Below are positions 44,402-54,745 of a stretch of 64,000 nt of DNA, piece after piece. Position 1 is the stretch's first letter; the number at the start of each line of letters is the position of its first letter. The stretch is from Ampelomyces quisqualis (lineage: Eukaryota > Ascomycota > Dothideomycetes > Pleosporales > Phaeosphaeriaceae): the NCBI GenBank assembly GCA_018398575.1, contig JAGTXZ010000021.1, positions 2,356,001 to 2,420,000 on the forward strand, written 5' to 3'. Both the position numbers and the translations under genes were made by a program. The notes under the pieces were generated by a model that was given only the letters and a program-made list of their open reading frames with translations, had not been told where the DNA came from and ran no database searches.

Positions 44402-47400
44402 ATGCCAAGGCTAACATCGGAAAAGTGGCAGTTCAGGTTCTTCGACGTTGCGCAGGTCAAGCTGCCCGAGGACGACGGCGCGTTCCTGTCCGAGGTATGC
44501 CGACGATACACCCGTCGCATGCAGACTGGTTGCTTACTCGGTGTAGATCGGCAGCATCACTGCCATCGTATCGGGGTCAGAGAGCATCTTCTTCGGCAGC
44601 GCAGATGGCGTCGTCCGGATCGTGTCGAAGGCCTTCAAGGTCGTGCGCGCATTCAAAGCCCACGACGCGGGCGCCATCACGCACATGAAACAGGTCGAGG
44701 GCACGTCGCTACTCGTCACCATCGCCGAAGATCTCTCCGACGAGCCTGTCCTGAAAGTTTGGGCTCTGGACAAGCTGGAGAAGAAAACGGGCATTCCGCG
44801 CTGCCAGAGCACCCTCACCATCCACAACGGCCGCAAGCAGTTCCCCATATCCGCTTTCGCCGCGCTCGATGACCTCTCGCAACTCGCCGTGGGGTTTGCG
44901 AACGGCGCAGTGACCGTCGTCAGGGGCGACCTCATTCACGACCGAGGAGCCAGGCAACGCACAGTCTTCGAATCGGAAGAGCCCATCACCGGCATCGAGT
45001 TCCGAGAAGGCAGTATTACGACGCTGTACATCGCGACGACAAACCGCATGCTGACCCTGGTTATATCTGGCAGAGGGCAGGGGCAGCCAGCGAAATCGCT
45101 CGACGAGTACGGCTGCGGAGTGGGATGCATGGCGGTTGACAGGACGTCACGGGAAGTTGTTGTCGCGAGACACGACGCCATCTACTACTACGGGCAACAT
45201 GGTCGGGGCCCGCCGTACACATACGATGGAGAGAAGAAAATGATCTCGCTATTCAAGGACTATGTTGTCATCGTTGCGCCGCCCAAGTCAAACGCGATAC
45301 CCAGGTCGAATCCGTTACGAGCCTTTGGTGTTGGTGCTACCGACGATGTTTTCAACTCATCTAGCTTCACCCTACTCAACACCGAGCTTCGGTTTGTAGC
45401 ACACCAGGAGCAACTCACATCTCAGGTCAAGGCTGTCATATCGGAGTGGGGCGATCTATTTGTGTTCACGATTGATGGCAAGGTGAGGTGCTCAGGACCG
45501 TGGTGATGGCTGCAAGTTAACAGCGTCCAGATTTTTCGATACCACGAGAAGCCCTTTGCGCAAAAACTTGATATACTGTACCAGCGCAACCTGTATGTCT
45601 TGGCCATCAACATTGCGCAGAGGGCGGGGCTGGATTCGTCACAGCAGAATGTTATTCTAAGGAGATTTGGTGACTATTTGTACTCCAAGCAAGACTACGA
45701 TACCGCTATGCAGCAGTATTTAAAGGCCATCGACAACACGGAACCCTCTCAAGTCATCCGAAAGGTAAGGATGCTTGTCGCCTTGACCTTTGCACGCTAA
45801 CATGTCTCCAGTTCTTGGATACACAGCGCATACATAACTTGATCGAATATCTCGAGGAGTTACATGACCACCACAAGGCAACATCAGATCATACCACGCT
45901 CCTTCTCAACTGCTACGCTAAACTCAAAGATGTCGAGAAGTTGGAAGAGTTCATCAAATCGCCTGACGACCTCAAGTTCGATCTAGACACAGCCATATCG
46001 ATGTGTCGACAAGGAGGCTACTACGACCAAGCTGCTTTTCTTGCACGCAAGCACGGCGAACACGAATTAGTGGTGGACGTGCTTATCGAAGATTCAAAAC
46101 GATACGCTGAAGCATTGGCATATATCTGGAGGCTGGAGCCGGAAGTAGCTTACTTCAATCTCATGAAGTACGCTACGGTGCTGCTGAAGCACATTCCCAA
46201 AGATACCACTCAGCTTTTCATCGATTACTACACCGGCAATTTCCGGCCAAAGAAGGATGCCATTGTGATACCCAACGCACCGTCACAGAGTGGCATTGGT
46301 ATGGGCCTAGGAGTGGCATCTAGCGCCGTACAAAACCTCGCTGCTCTCTTGCCTTTGCCGTATATGAACGCAAGCGCGGTGACGTCTACCCCCCTAAGTG
46401 AGCAAAAGAGCACAATGAGCCAAGCTCAAATAGTCGAGACGACGACAGATGAGCCAGCCCCAAAGTACCAGGTACCCAAACCGCGGAGCGCATTCTCAGC
46501 ATTTGTGGACCATTCGCAAGAATTCATCGTATTCTTGGAGGCATGTATCGCGTCTGAGAGTCTGCGCGAAGACGACAAGGTGGACTTGTACACTACTCTC
46601 TTCGAGATGTACCTGCACACGGCATCCTCGAAGAAAGATGGCGACCGATTGGACTGGGAAAATAAGGCCCGGAACCTGGTTGAGGGTCGAGACATTCCAA
46701 TCGACACATCCAATGTGTTGTTGCTTTCGCATTTATCAAATTTCCGCGATGGTGCCATACTTGTCCGCGAACAGCAAGGATTGCATTTCGATATCTTTCG
46801 CTCCTACACTGCTGCAAACGATACTCAAGGCGCTATCCGGGCCTTACGAAAGTATGGGCCAGAGGAACCCGCGCTATATCCTGCCGCCCTCGCCTACTTC
46901 ACTTCATCTCCAGAGATCCTTGTGGAGGCAGGAGACGAGCTTGACGGCGTCCTGAAGAAGATTGATGAAGATGGTCTGATGGCACCTCTACAGGTCATTC
47001 AAACGCTATCCATCAACGGCGTGGCGACCATGGGCATGATCAAGTCTTATCTCAGTACCACAATCGAGCGTGAACGTGCCGAGATTGCCTCCAATCGCCG
47101 CACCATCGAAACCTTCCGCTCTGATACCGAGACCAAGAAGAACGAGCTACAGAATATCAACACCAAGCCCGTTGTCTTCCAGGCAACGCGCTGTCAGATC
47201 TGTATGAAACCACTCGAACTTCCCGTCGTGCACTTCTTGTGTAAACATAGCTTTCACCAGAGTTGTCTGAGTACGGACGAAGATGTCGAAGATGCGGATG
47301 TGGAGTGCCCCATATGCAGTGGACAGAATGCCACTGTCAAGGCAATCAGACGTGCTCAGGTGGAGAGTGCGGGTAGACATGATCTTTTCCAGGACGCACT

Positions 47401-47479
47401 CAAAAAGGGCAGAGATGGGCTCGCGGTCATCAGTGAGTGGTTTGGTAGGGGTGTCATGGGTGTTGCAACTACAGATTAG
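44402..47479 (+). CDS. VPS11: Vacuolar protein sorting protein VPS11 (Pep5)
   Basis: A core subunit of the HOPS and CORVET tethering complexes for vacuole and endosome fusion, 976 aa. Exons are 44402..44494, 44547..45482, 45531..45764 and 45812..47479; introns are 47-52 nt. The N-terminal beta-propeller region contains IGSITAIVSG and a WD-like series. The middle shows the family signature FRYHEKPFAQKLDILYQRNL and the clathrin-repeat-like alpha-solenoid (GDYLYSKQDYDTAMQQYL, ALAYIWRLEPEVAYFNLMKY). The C-terminus has a RING-H2: CQIC, then C-x-H-x2-H-x2-C (CKHSFHQSC) and CPIC. At exon 3, the in-frame acceptor is the second of two close AGs (exon begins at 45531), giving GK/IFRYHEK. Length matches the family. 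Confidence 0.95.
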
Positions 47480-47970
47480 GAATACGCTGACCCCAACTGC
47501 TGATGGTCTGAGGCGGCAAATAAGCCCACTGGTAGAGCAGGGGCAGAGGGCTGAAAATGAGGAGCTTGAGGCTTGCTCACCTGCGATTTTAAAGACCGGA
47601 GGAGTTAACGACGCATGATGACAGAAGTCGGTCAGATTCAATAGCACGGATATAAGACATTGAATGTTGAGTTGCTGATATCAATTCACTTTTACAGCAT
47701 GTTTGCTTCCTACATTTCAGTATCCTCTACCAAGCTACCTCCCACACCATACTCCAACCACATTCGCACAATATCAGTGATTGATCACGCTTCGAGCTCA
47801 GCCTTCCACACTAGCAAGCTTTTTCGCAATGGCAAAGTTAGCCACAACAACCGTAAGTCTTGGACACTGCACAAGGTATTGTTGCATCCCGACAGCATTG
47901 TGCCGATCTCTTCGTCTTCTAAAGAGCTACGGATAAGCGTCAGACACAACTCAAATTTCCATATCTGGAT
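47480..47970. other. Intergenic, convergent 3' flanks
   Basis: Between the VPS11 (+) stop and the unrecognised minus-strand gene. Nothing identified. Confidence 0.6.
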
Positions 47971-49808
47971 TCATGTTGGATTCACGTTTGCGGCGTCTAG
48001 GTCTTTGTCGTACTCTGCTTGGGGTGGGGGCGGCTGAGCCTGGATACCGAAGCACGGTAAGAGTCGCCGACAATTTTCGCAGGGGTAGCGGCATGCCCAA
48101 TGTTTTGTGTCGCTATGGGTAGTAACTTGATTTGATCGTGTGTCCTGGAAGGACACAGAGTTTCTCGGGATCCGGGCCAGTGTGGAGCTGGAGAAGCCAT
48201 CCCTATCGAACAGGTCGGAATTTCCAATGGCGCGTGGCTCCATTGCGAGGCCCCGGATATGGTCCAGCTGCGCTGTGGTTGTCGAGAAGTATGTTGGCCT
48301 AGAGTAAAGTCTGGTTAGTTGGGCCTTGAATACATTGGAGGCTACTGGTTGTGTTGGCCTTGTTATTCTGCGATAGTGCTATCTGGTCAATGTCAAGAAA
48401 AAATGTGTCCAAAGTGGCATCAAATCCGAGATTAGTGTTACATCTCAACACAATAACAATGCTCTTGAACTTACTGAACGCCCACCATAGGGTAAACTTC
48501 TGCACATCTCCCGTAAACCACACTAGCTGCTGGGTCTTCATAAAGCTCTTGTCTCTCTTTCAGGTAATCCACTTTTGCAAAAAGGCGACTCTGGCACGAA
48601 ATCCAGAGCGGATTGAAAATGAGCATCAGATTGGCGCTCTCGGTGGCAGTTAGAGGAGCCTCTTGCATGGTCCCGACCTGTGTCTGTGTCTGAGAGGCTG
48701 TTAACGCAAATACATGAGGTCGGAGGTAGTATAGCAACAGCTCCCGACAGGCGGCAATGTATGCTGGATTGACCGGCGAGTAGCTTGGCGCATGGCGGTG
48801 AATGATGACATCCCTGGCCAGTGACTCAAATACCGCTTTAGTCAAGTTGTTTTTTGCAAGTAGCCCAGCAACAACGGCAGATTTCTTTGGCAGTGCCATT
48901 CTGGTCAATATTGCCAGTGAGATGTCTTTGGCAAGTCCTGGCAGGCCGCGAGCTAGCTCATGCTCGATATGGTCCGCCTCGGCACGCGGGTTGCCCATGA
49001 CGAGATCATGAAGACGGTAGACCAGTCTTTGCATGTTCAACGGGTTTTCGTCTAATGAGAGCCACAAAGGCTCGGGATGGCGAGCAGCAGCAAGGGCGGG
49101 CTTCAACAAAGTATCCCGTCGCCATGTAGTGGTAAGACCCCGTAAGGCTCGGAAATCTTCCTGGGTGTCTGTTGCTGGTAGTGAAGAGCCAAAAAGGAAA
49201 GGCAAATCTGCGTCGTCTTGTGTTTCCTCTCCGTTGAGGTACATGACACTTGCCATAACTGGAACTCCACTAACTTGCGGTTTCTCTGCGTTAAGTCTTG
49301 TAAAGACTAGGAAGATACACTCGCTGTAGAGTACTAGCAGGGGCAGGAAGTAATTACTCCATGTCATGCTAGCTGCTTTTGGAGGCCGTACTAGGCTAAA
49401 GATGTAGCCTAGTGCTGAAGCACTATCCGTAATCTTGATGATTTTATCATAGGGCCCGAGACGAACATCGACTGGCTGTAGCTGGTGGACACCATGAAAA
49501 TCTTTTTGACTAAAGATTGGTCGAATCTTTGGTGTTTCATCCATTGAGACCCTAGTCCTTGTCAGCGAATTATCTAGAAAATTGTGAGAGACTTACGGTG
49601 TGTTTGAGCCTGACATGGCTAGAAAGACTTGTTTGACATCTTCAAGACGGTTCAATGGTATGCCATACTGACTTGGGTTGTTTCTTAGGCACCGCAGCCA
49701 TTCATAGCAGTCGCTAATTCGGTCTCCAAGTTGCCTGTCTCCATGCTTGACGAAACTACTGTTGAGAGTGCCCTCAAAAGCAGAGAAATTATCCCAGTCA
49801 AGCGCCAT
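47971..49808 (-). CDS. Unrecognised fungal protein
   Basis: No family is recognised. Exons are 49597..49808, 48475..49551 and 47971..48298 (introns 45 and 176 nt), giving 538 aa from the ATG at 49808. The middle is long and helical with no transmembrane run strong enough to call; repeated Leu/Ala-rich helices occur (HELARGLPGLAKDISLAIL, AACRELLLYYLRPHVFAL). The C-terminal exon holds five cysteines in CRYPCENCRRLLPCF, a possible metal site, and a Pro-rich tail. The N-terminus is uncertain: the frame stays open upstream of 49808 and an extra 5' exon (for example from about 50020) is possible. The 176-nt intron has a strong donor (GTAAGT) and is open in one frame, so an alternative ending at 48471 exists. 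It is divergent from the tandem small-protein family. Confidence 0.55.
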
Positions 49809-50312
49809 CGAACAGCCCAGATCCTGAAAGAGAAAAGTTGAGCTTGTGAATTTGACATAGTGGCTACTTGGGAAGAAAGCGCTTTCAGCATCTGGGTCGA
49901 GCGTGACTTCCGCTCCGTGAGTCCGTGACTGGACAGGTCCATTATCTACTGCCCATCAATTCACCGTTGGACTTGTGATATCACCCTCCAGCAGTCTCAA
50001 CTTTCACACATGACGTACTTATCACCCGCAAGCATTTGTGGTTGACGCCAAGACTCTAGCGTGTTCAGTCTCAGATACTCTCTTCCTTCTCATGGTCACT
50101 CCTCCTCCTGCACTCCAAACTCAATTCACAGAACTACGAAAACAACCCTAATCATCAGGGAGATCCGACTCAGGTAAGTAAATGGTTTCGTCCTGTACGT
50201 CGCTCCTCAACTTGTGCTCACCTCAAGCTCTGGTTAGTGCAGGCCAACACAACGTCCATTACAACGAGCCTATTGCAAACGTACCAAGACACGGCAGTCT
50301 CAGAACTTCGCC
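49809..50312. other. Divergent upstream region
   Basis: Between the starts of the unrecognised minus-strand gene and small-family copy 1. Possible 5' exons or leader introns on both strands (for example a GTAAGT donor at 50174 and a TGCAG acceptor near 50241, plus strand) cannot be settled by eye. Confidence 0.4.
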
Positions 50313-50876
50313 ATGACATCCGTAAGTCGGATCTCTTTCCCGGGTATTCGTATTTGAAGAGTGTATGCTAATGTAGCCTAGCACTCGAACACGTCCAGCA
50401 GCGAGTCTGAACATAGCACTGCCTCAACTTCTTCCTCGAAGCATCGGACAAACGACCAGACCGTGGTCGAGGTAGTTCCCAAAGATTCCACGAAAGATTG
50501 CGAGCATCGGGGCACGATCGTTCCATATGTCGCACTAGACCCGGAGTATCTGGAGAACCTGTGCTGGTCAAACAATCCAGATGACCTGTATCTGGAGACA
50601 TACTTCCACCCGGATAAGCCGAACGTGGCAAACAGCTACAACGTCGAAGGTCTGAAACCAGTGGTCCGAGATACCGACACCGATTCCTTCATTCTGCAGG
50701 ACGTGAAGCACCGGTTCTACCTCTGGGAGGCATGGGAGGGCTTGCTTTTGAGGGTCCCCGATGTGTGGACTGAGGGCTTCAAATCCAACGAGCAGATTGT
50801 AGTGAACCTCATCATCTACATGTCGTTCGTTGAGAGGGACTCAGTGCCCATCTACCGGGACAGGAGGTCTGACTGA
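50313..50876 (+). CDS. Unrecognised small protein, tandem family copy 1 (intact)
   Basis: No family is recognised. Exon 1 is 50313..50321 (Met-Thr-Ser) and exon 2 is 50382..50876, with a 60-nt intron (branch CTAAT, acceptor CCTAG), giving 167 aa. A Ser/Thr-rich N-terminus (about residues 3-28) precedes an acidic, Trp/Tyr-rich domain: VPYVALDPEYLENLCWSNNP, DDLYLETYF, a Gly-Leu-Lys-Pro stretch, FILQDVKHRFYLWEAWEGLL and a C-terminal SFVERDSVPIYRD. There is no signal peptide or membrane segment. Two damaged relatives follow downstream in the same orientation at 51558 and 52174; shared anchors are the N-N-P-D-(D/E)-L motif, I/VxGLxP, ILQD and LW..WEG. The intron model is supported by the two homologues starting with similar Ser-rich sequence. 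Confidence 0.65.
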
Positions 50877-51557
50877 AGTTGCACAATGTCGCTTCCGGGA
50901 TATGTTTGCTGGGCTATTGTTGAAGTACAAGGTTGGAGGATATGTGAATGTGCACAAACGTTGCGAACCAATTAGCGCTTTATTATGAGGCGAATCCTTG
51001 GTGAATAATGACTTGCCTAAATACACTGGTATTGTTAATAACCTTCACGCCGATTTCTGGTCGTCCCCTTCTCTCATGAAATCATCATTGTTGCCTATGA
51101 GTCATTCCTTTTACTGTAGCAGACACTCTGCCCTACTTTAGCGTCACCCGCCCTCAACTACGTCGGTGCACTGTGCGCGCCTCTTGTCACAGCCAGCTCG
51201 ATACTTCAAACTTTGCAGATTCTGCAGTCGATTACTAGTGGTCTTCATCGCCTGGTAAAATAGCGTCGAAGACAGAAATCCAATCGAAAACGCTCTTTGG
51301 TGGGATTATGCATGATGCCGCTTATCGGTACCTCATTCCCGAGTAGCTCGCGAAGATCAACATGAGCAGTGGGGAATCAACTACAGTACTTGCAAGCGCA
51401 AAGCCCTCTATGAATGAACAAGTCGATCATCGTAGCTAACAATTCCCAGGATCAGCCTACTTGTTTCCGACAGTAGCCTCCGGATGCGCAACCACTTTCC
51501 AGGCATCAAGCTGCCATGTTCAGCCGAATAAAGCTGAGACCGTCGTCTGTGAGAAGG
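50877..51557. other. Intergenic between family copies 1 and 2
   Basis: 681 bp with no supported gene. The upstream part of copy 2 may extend into it but has no clear reading frame. Confidence 0.5.
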
Positions 51558-51911
51558 CTGACTCTCGATGTGTAAAAATTTGACTCGGCATATACCAAGT
51601 CACTGACCTTCTCGAACGACTCCGGCGATCTTGATCTGCATGGCGTTCTCAGTGAACGAATACCTAACCTTTCAAGCGACTTTAACATACCAGGCTTGCG
51701 GCTAATCCTGAAAGAGGGATATGGCGAAGATCTCTAGGTCCTTCAAGATGCGAATGTCACGTTCTATCAGGGCGACACGTGGGACGGTCGCATCTTTCAG
51801 GGTGACGGCTTTCTGGATCCCAGACCCAGACTTAGACACCATTCGAGCAAGGTCGACAACATTTTTTGTAATCTCAGCTGGGTTCAAGATGACGTATTGT
51901 ACATTTTTATA
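51558..51911 (+). pseudogene. Tandem family copy 2 (broken)
   Basis: A damaged relative of copies 1 and 3. The frame reads FSNDSGDLDLHGVLSER, then PNLSSDFNIPGL and GYGEDL, and then a TAG where the relatives have Trp (before ILQD). After the stop, VLQDANVTFYQGDTWDGRI and VDNIFCNLSWVQDDVLYIF still align with copy 3 (DNILSNITWVKEDAVPVF). A one-base frame change near 51573 separates the N-terminal part. At least two disabling changes make a working protein unlikely. Confidence 0.7.
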
Positions 51912-52173
51912 CCTTCTAGCTCACAAAAGAGTGACGTAGCGACTGGACGGAGGAGTGCGAATGGAAAGAGGGGAAAATGACCTAAGATGTTGAAGCTGAT
52001 GGGGCAGTATGGACCGTACCAAGGTCGCGGCAAGATTGCAAAGAGCTTTCTGCACTATCGAAATTGTTGCTCGGATAGTCCAGTTGTGCGGAGCAGTGAA
52101 CCACACGCGTGTCTGGTAAGGCAAACATCTCGCAGTTCCAGTCCAAGCGTTTTCATAGCTGACATACATTTAG

Positions 52174-52575
52174 ATCTGCAGCTCTAGTGATATCAGCAGC
52201 GAGACCGATTAGACACGAAATCCACGCTACATCCAGCTCAAAGCCGACTACGCCGCTTCTATCACTTGGACTAACAATCCCGATGAGCTAGACTTACATG
52301 GCGCTTTCAGCGAGGAATATCCGAATCTATCAACCGACTTCAATATCCCAGGCTTACAACCAATTCTCAAGAACAAGCGTGGGGACGAGATGTGGATTCT
52401 ACAGGATCCGGCGGAGAATTACTACCTATGGAATATGTGGGAGGGTCGTCTTGGTCGCATTACGGAGGAGTTCACGAAGGGTTCCGAGCTGGAGAGGATC
52501 GAGGATGTGGTGGACAATATCCTAAGCAACATCACCTGGGTCAAAGAGGATGCGGTGCCCGTCTTCAAAGACTAA
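52174..52575 (+). pseudogene. Tandem family copy 3 (probably broken)
   Basis: The frame from a TTTAG acceptor at 52173 reads a Ser-rich stretch (SSSDISSETD) matching the copy 1 N-terminus, then a TAG at 52210..52212, then an uninterrupted 120-codon domain starting TRNPRYIQLKADYAASITW with NNPDELDLHGAFSEE, DFNIPGLQPIL, WILQDPAENYYLWNMWEGRL and DNILSNITWVKEDAVPVF. Only the single in-frame stop and the lack of a clear ATG exon argue against function. If splicing used the AG of that same TAG as acceptor, the domain could be rescued, so this may be a live gene. Confidence 0.5.
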
Positions 52576-52837
52576 AGTGAACTCAACGAACATTTGCGGA
52601 GGAGTTGAAGTGAGGTGCAGAGTTCACCCTTGATTTTAGCGAACCAATCATAGGTACCGGTATTGTGATGTGCATGACCCGCCATTTTCTGCCCTTGAAC
52701 CTTCTAGTTTGCCAGTGACTCCTGCACCGCAACTCAACAGCTACGGTAATGCCAATTCGTGTAGCCGACAATGTCTAGATAAGATTTAGTAGCGCTTATC
52801 CCTACACGAATTCCATTCAGCGACAAGCAAAGTGACC

Positions 52838-54350
52838 ATGCCAACATATCTCATCAGGCTCGCGCAAGCGCATGAGAGCTTCCGCAAGGTCGAGTTACAG
52901 GCTCTAGCTGACCTTGCTGGCGTGAAGTTGGAATTTATCAAGTATGAGGAAGACGTAGGTCCATTTCAGTCGATCGCATTCCCAACATCTTGTCTTCACA
53001 ATGCCTGCAGTATCTTTCACACATGCTGCACCACTCTAACCCTGACAGTCACCTTACTGCATTGTGAACTTGGCCTCCGACTCCGCAGCGAAAGCAGTCA
53101 TTTCCCGTAGCATTCTAGCACAAGGTGTGTACGAACTATGGGGCCAAGGCGCAACATATGGAGAACTACACGACTCAGTCCGCAACAGCTCAGCATCGAA
53201 ATGGTCCGCGTACGAACAGTCATCTTTTCGATTCACAGTTGAAGGCTATCGCGGCGGAAAGGCGGCAGCTGAACAAGGTGCCATCATCGACTCTTTCGCC
53301 TATCTCAACTTCAAGGGAGTACCACGAATGCGCAACCCTGACGTCTCGTTCCGTGTCTTTGAGGACTACGAGCTTGACATGAAAGTGCCAAAGTATCTAT
53401 ACTTTGGGCGCTTCGTCGCAGAGTCAATACGAAATGAGGCGAAGAAGACGTATGATCTGAAGAAGCGACACTATATCAGCACAACATCCATGGATGCTGA
53501 ATTGACCCTGTTGACCGCCAACATTGCCCAAGTAGCAGCTGGAAAGGTCTTCTATGATCCATTTATGGGCACCGGCGGGTTCCCGATCGCATGTGCGCAC
53601 TTCGGGGCCATAGTTTTCGGCAGCGACATTGATGGCCGAACAATACGAGGCTTAGGCGGCAGTGCGAGAAGAGGACAGACGGGAAAGATGGACGTGGTCG
53701 GGAACTTCAAGCAGTACGGGTTGCTGTCAAACTACCTAGGTGGCTTCGTCTCGGACCTCACCAACACACCTCTTCGAATCCGACCGCGTGACAAAGACTT
53801 CACAACAGGTTACCTCGACGGCATTGTGTGCGATCCGCCATACGGCATCCGAGAAGGCCTCAAGGTGCTCGGCTCACGACAGGAGCTGCTCGACTCGGAA
53901 AGAAAATCACACCAGGACCAGTACAAAGCGCCAGGATACATCCCGCCAAAGCGGCCGTACTCTTTCACAGCCCTGCTAGATGACATACTAGCTTTTGCGG
54001 TGGCAACCTTGGTCGACGATGGTCGGCTGAGCATGTGGATGCCCACGGCAAACGACGAAGACATGGAGCTCGTCATCCCCTCACACGCATGTCTGAAGCT
54101 TGAATCGGTCTGCGTGCAAGCATTCAACAAGTGGTCAAGACGACTTCTCACTTATCGACGGCTTAGCGAGTCCGAGGTACCTGCAGGTGCGCTCGAGGCT
54201 GTCAAGAAGGAGTACGAGCAGGGGACGCGAGCGAGTGACTTGAATGGCTTTCGGAGGAAGTACTTCCAGGGCTTCAAGGAGTTCAACAACATGAGGACGG
54301 AGATGCAGAGGATGAAGGCTGCGGAAGGGAATGGTGGGAAAGGAGACTAG
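52838..54350 (+). CDS. TRM11: tRNA (guanine10-N2)-methyltransferase TRM11
   Basis: Catalytic subunit that makes m2G10 in tRNAs together with Trm112, cytosolic, 472 aa. Exons are 52838..52954 and 53049..54350; the 94-nt intron restores FIKYEED/SPYCIVNL. The N-terminus (MPTYLIRLAQAHESFRKVEL) is the family start of the THUMP-containing region. The Rossmann methyltransferase core shows the SAM loop DPFMGTGGFPI, acidic FGSDIDGR and the catalytic DPPYGIREG (N/D-P-P-Y/F). The start ATG at 52838 is preferred over an in-frame GTG six bases upstream. A 26-bp minisatellite begins four bases after the stop codon. Confidence 0.93.
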
Positions 54351-54354
54351 GCTA

Positions 54355-54545
54355 GCGCGAAGACATATCCATCAGGTTTAGCGCGAAGACATATCCATCA
54401 GGTTTAGCGCGAAGACATATCCATCAGGTTTAGCGCAAAGACATATCCATCAGGTTTAGCGCGAAGACATATCCATCAGGTTTAGCGCGAAGACATATCC
54501 ATCAGGTTTAGCGCGATAACATATCTATCAGGTTTAGCGCGATTA
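54355..54545 (+). repeat. 26-bp minisatellite, seven full copies
   Basis: Tandem units of 26 bp (each begins GCGCGAAGACATATCCATCA and ends GGTTTA) at 54355..54536, followed by a partial eighth. Copies 1-3, 5 and 6 are nearly identical, copy 4 has one change and copy 7 has several. The array lies in the 3' flank of TRM11 and would be transcribed with its 3' UTR. Confidence 0.95.
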
Positions 54546-54745
54546 ACGGCAGCGTGCTTCAACGTCTGTGCGCACCTCCGCGATGCCGAAATATTTTGGA
54601 GCAGCGACCCCTCTGGACACGCCATAGTCGCCTTGATACACTTTGTCGCCAGCACGCAGGAGCAGATGAAGGGATCGACACTGGTCTTTTAGCGACACGC
54701 CGTGCCCACGTGTGCCCCCGGCGGTGAGCAGGTTCCGGCGTCGCC

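Noticed and set aside
54355..54545. CRISPR-like array
   Set aside because: The repeats are directly adjacent with no unique spacers; it is a minisatellite in a eukaryotic genome.
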